Source: Exiguobacterium sp. AM39-5BH (GTDB lineage: Bacteria > Bacillota > Bacilli > Exiguobacteriales > Exiguobacteriaceae). Taken from it: a DNA stretch of 64,000 bases. The DNA lies in contig NZ_QSGS01000004.1 of NCBI RefSeq assembly GCF_003467445.1, forward strand, positions 169,088 through 233,087, written 5' to 3'. The notes under the pieces are model-generated. The model searched no databases, had not been told where the DNA came from, and saw only the letters and a list, made by a program, of their open reading frames with translations. Every line of letters starts with the position of its first letter. Positions within the stretch are counted from its first letter, which is position 1. The translations under genes were made by a program, and so were the position numbers. Shown piece after piece: positions 63,085-64,000 of this stretch.

Positions 63085-63160
63085 GGAGGATTAGCTCAGC
63101 TGGGAGAGCACCTGCCTTACAAGCAGGGGGTCGGCGGTTCGATCCCGTCATCCTCCACCA
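63085..63160 (+). tRNA. tRNA-Val (TAC)
   Basis: Cloverleaf with acceptor GGAGGAT/ATCCTCC, anticodon loop CTTACAA (UAC), GGTTCGATCCC, CCA encoded. Confidence 0.96.
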
Positions 63161-63183
63161 TTTCAAATTAAAACACGTAATCT

Positions 63184-63259
63184 GGTCTCGTGGTGTAGGG
63201 GTTAACATGCCTGCCTGTCACGCAGGAGATCGCGGGTTCAAATCCCGTCGAGACCGCCA
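63184..63259 (+). tRNA. tRNA-Asp (GTC)
   Basis: Acceptor GGTCTCG/CGAGACC, anticodon loop CTGTCAC (GUC), GGTTCAAATCC, discriminator G and CCA encoded. Confidence 0.96.
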
Positions 63260-63266
63260 TTTACGT

Positions 63267-63338
63267 TGGGCTGTAGCCAAGTGGTAAGGCATCGGATTTT
63301 GATTCCGACATGCGAAGGTTCGATCCCTTCCAGCCCAG
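63267..63338 (+). tRNA. tRNA-Gln (TTG), CCA not encoded
   Basis: Acceptor TGGGCTG/CAGCCCA, anticodon loop TTTTGAT (UUG), GGTTCGATCCC. After discriminator G the DNA reads CTT, so CCA must be added by nucleotidyltransferase, unlike the other nine. Confidence 0.94.
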
Positions 63339-63348
63339 CTTTTAGTTT

Positions 63349-63424
63349 GAGTCATTAGCTCAGTTGGTAGAGCATCTGACTTTTAATCAGAGGGTCGCAG
63401 GTTCGAGCCCTGCATGACTCACCA
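63349..63424 (+). tRNA. tRNA-Lys (TTT)
   Basis: Acceptor GAGTCAT/ATGACTC, anticodon loop CTTTTAA (UUU), GGTTCGAGCCC, CCA encoded. Confidence 0.96.
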
Positions 63425-63455
63425 TTTTTAATCCCTCATAACACTTTAATACGCT

Positions 63456-63543
63456 GCGGTCGTGGCGGAATCGGTAGACGCGCTAGGTTGAGGGCCTAGT
63501 GGTGGTTAACACCGTGGAGGTTCAAGTCCTCTCGACCGCACCA
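63456..63543 (+). tRNA. tRNA-Leu (GAG)
   Basis: Acceptor GCGGTCG/CGACCGC, anticodon loop TTGAGGG (GAG), long variable arm (TGGTGGTTAACACCG), GGTTCAAGTCC, CCA encoded. Confidence 0.95.
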
Positions 63544-63547
63544 ATAT

Positions 63548-63624
63548 GCACCCTTAGCTCAGCTGGATAGAGCGTTAGACTACGAATCTAAAGGCCGGGA
63601 GTTCGAATCTCTCAGGGTGCACCA
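63548..63624 (+). tRNA. tRNA-Arg (ACG)
   Basis: Acceptor GCACCCT/AGGGTGC, anticodon loop CTACGAA (ACG, A34 probably read as inosine), discriminator A, CCA encoded. The likely ligand of the argS T-box, whose specifier is CGC. Confidence 0.96.
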
Positions 63625-63634
63625 TTTTTATTAT

Positions 63635-63711
<77 letters not shown>

Positions 63712-63812
63712 TTTAAACTGACGAACTTTGAAAACTGAACGATGAGGCAAAAAAAGTTTTACCATGTTTGAATGAAGCGCAAGCTTCGTCATTTTCAAGA
63801 GCTATATCAAAT
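63712..63812 (+). promoter_or_regulatory. 16S rRNA leader
   Basis: About 100 bases with CTTTGAAAACTGAAC, a boxA-like antitermination element, and GAAGC-GCA-AGCTTC hairpin resembling boxB. No promoter of its own is evident, so tRNAs and rRNA are probably one transcript. Confidence 0.55.
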
Positions 63813-64000
63813 TCTTTGGAGAGTTTGATCCTGGCTCAGGACGAACGCTGGCGGCGTGCCTAATACATGCAAGTCGAGCGCAGGAAATCGACGGAACCCT
63901 TCGGGGGGAAGTCGACGGAATGAGCGGCGGACGGGTGAGTAACACGTAAAGAACCTGCCCTCAGGTCTGGGATAACCACGAGAAATCGGGGCTAATACCG
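63813..64000 (+). rRNA. rrs: 16S ribosomal RNA, 5' part (runs off the window)
   Basis: Begins TTTGGAGAGTTTGATCCTGG and continues with universal CTGGCGGCGTGCC and GCGGCGGACGGGTGAGTAACACG. The V1 region (CGAGCGCAGGAAATCGACGG) fits Exiguobacterium. The mature 5' end is approximate. Confidence 0.97.

Overview
The window is chromosomal DNA from a low-to-mid GC Gram-positive bacterium, almost certainly Exiguobacterium (Bacillota, Bacillales). Support comes from the first ~190 bases of a 16S rRNA at the right edge, which match the Exiguobacterium pattern as I remember it, from Bacillus-type gene orders (ydcA-acpS-alr-ndoAI-ndoA-rsbVW-sigB-tex, adeR/ald), from AGGAGG-type ribosome binding sites, and from a T-box and an S-box leader. 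No phage genes or CRISPR arrays were seen. The only mobile element is an IS200/IS605-type transposon.

Layout. 1-9.4 kb: esterase, HAD phosphatase, an OmpR/histidine kinase pair, a disulfide oxidoreductase, MotAB and a Ktr/Trk potassium channel. 9.3-24.8 kb: PAS histidine kinase with an SDR, Mrr-like protein, DUF1836, a polyprenol/diacylglycerol kinase-like protein, MurB, alanine dehydrogenase with its PucR-type activator, YuiD, TrhO, TVP38, a SAM-riboswitch-controlled NhaC-superfamily transporter (probably MetT, methionine uptake) and a membrane diguanylate cyclase. 24.8-38 kb: T-box-controlled argS, phosphoesterase, YajQ, a pullulanase with a C-terminal membrane helix, YycC, an MMPL exporter, YitT, YwiC, DUF4003 and a sigma-B-type DUF2243-ctaG operon. 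38-43.1 kb: a persulfide-stress locus (CstR-like repressor, two operators, rhodanese, four-domain CoA-disulfide reductase) invaded by a complete IS605-type element with TnpA, TnpB and a probable guide RNA. 43-56.4 kb: AGCS symporter, Zur-controlled zinc lipoprotein, second esterase, amino-acid permease, the NAD salvage pair pncA-pncB and a rhomboid protease. 56.5-62.6 kb: acpS, alr, the EndoAI/EndoA toxin-antitoxin pair, a short rsbV-rsbW-sigB stress module and tex. 62.6-64 kb: twin promoters, ten tRNA genes and the start of 16S rRNA.

Sequence quality matters here. At least ten single-base deletions, each in a short homopolymer, break eight otherwise well conserved genes (sensor kinase, ktrB, argS three times, MMPL, ctaG, CoA-disulfide reductase, ywpF, amino-acid permease). 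Because argS should be essential and the code on both sides is undamaged, I read these as base-calling undercalls, not as real pseudogenes. The genes are annotated full length with the shift position given.

The most interesting parts are the CstR-type promoter now separated from its sulfur operon by the IS605/TnpB element, the structured leader with a 15-codon ORF in front of yitT, the trimmed sigma-B operon, the tail-anchored pullulanase and the S-box in front of an antiporter-family gene.
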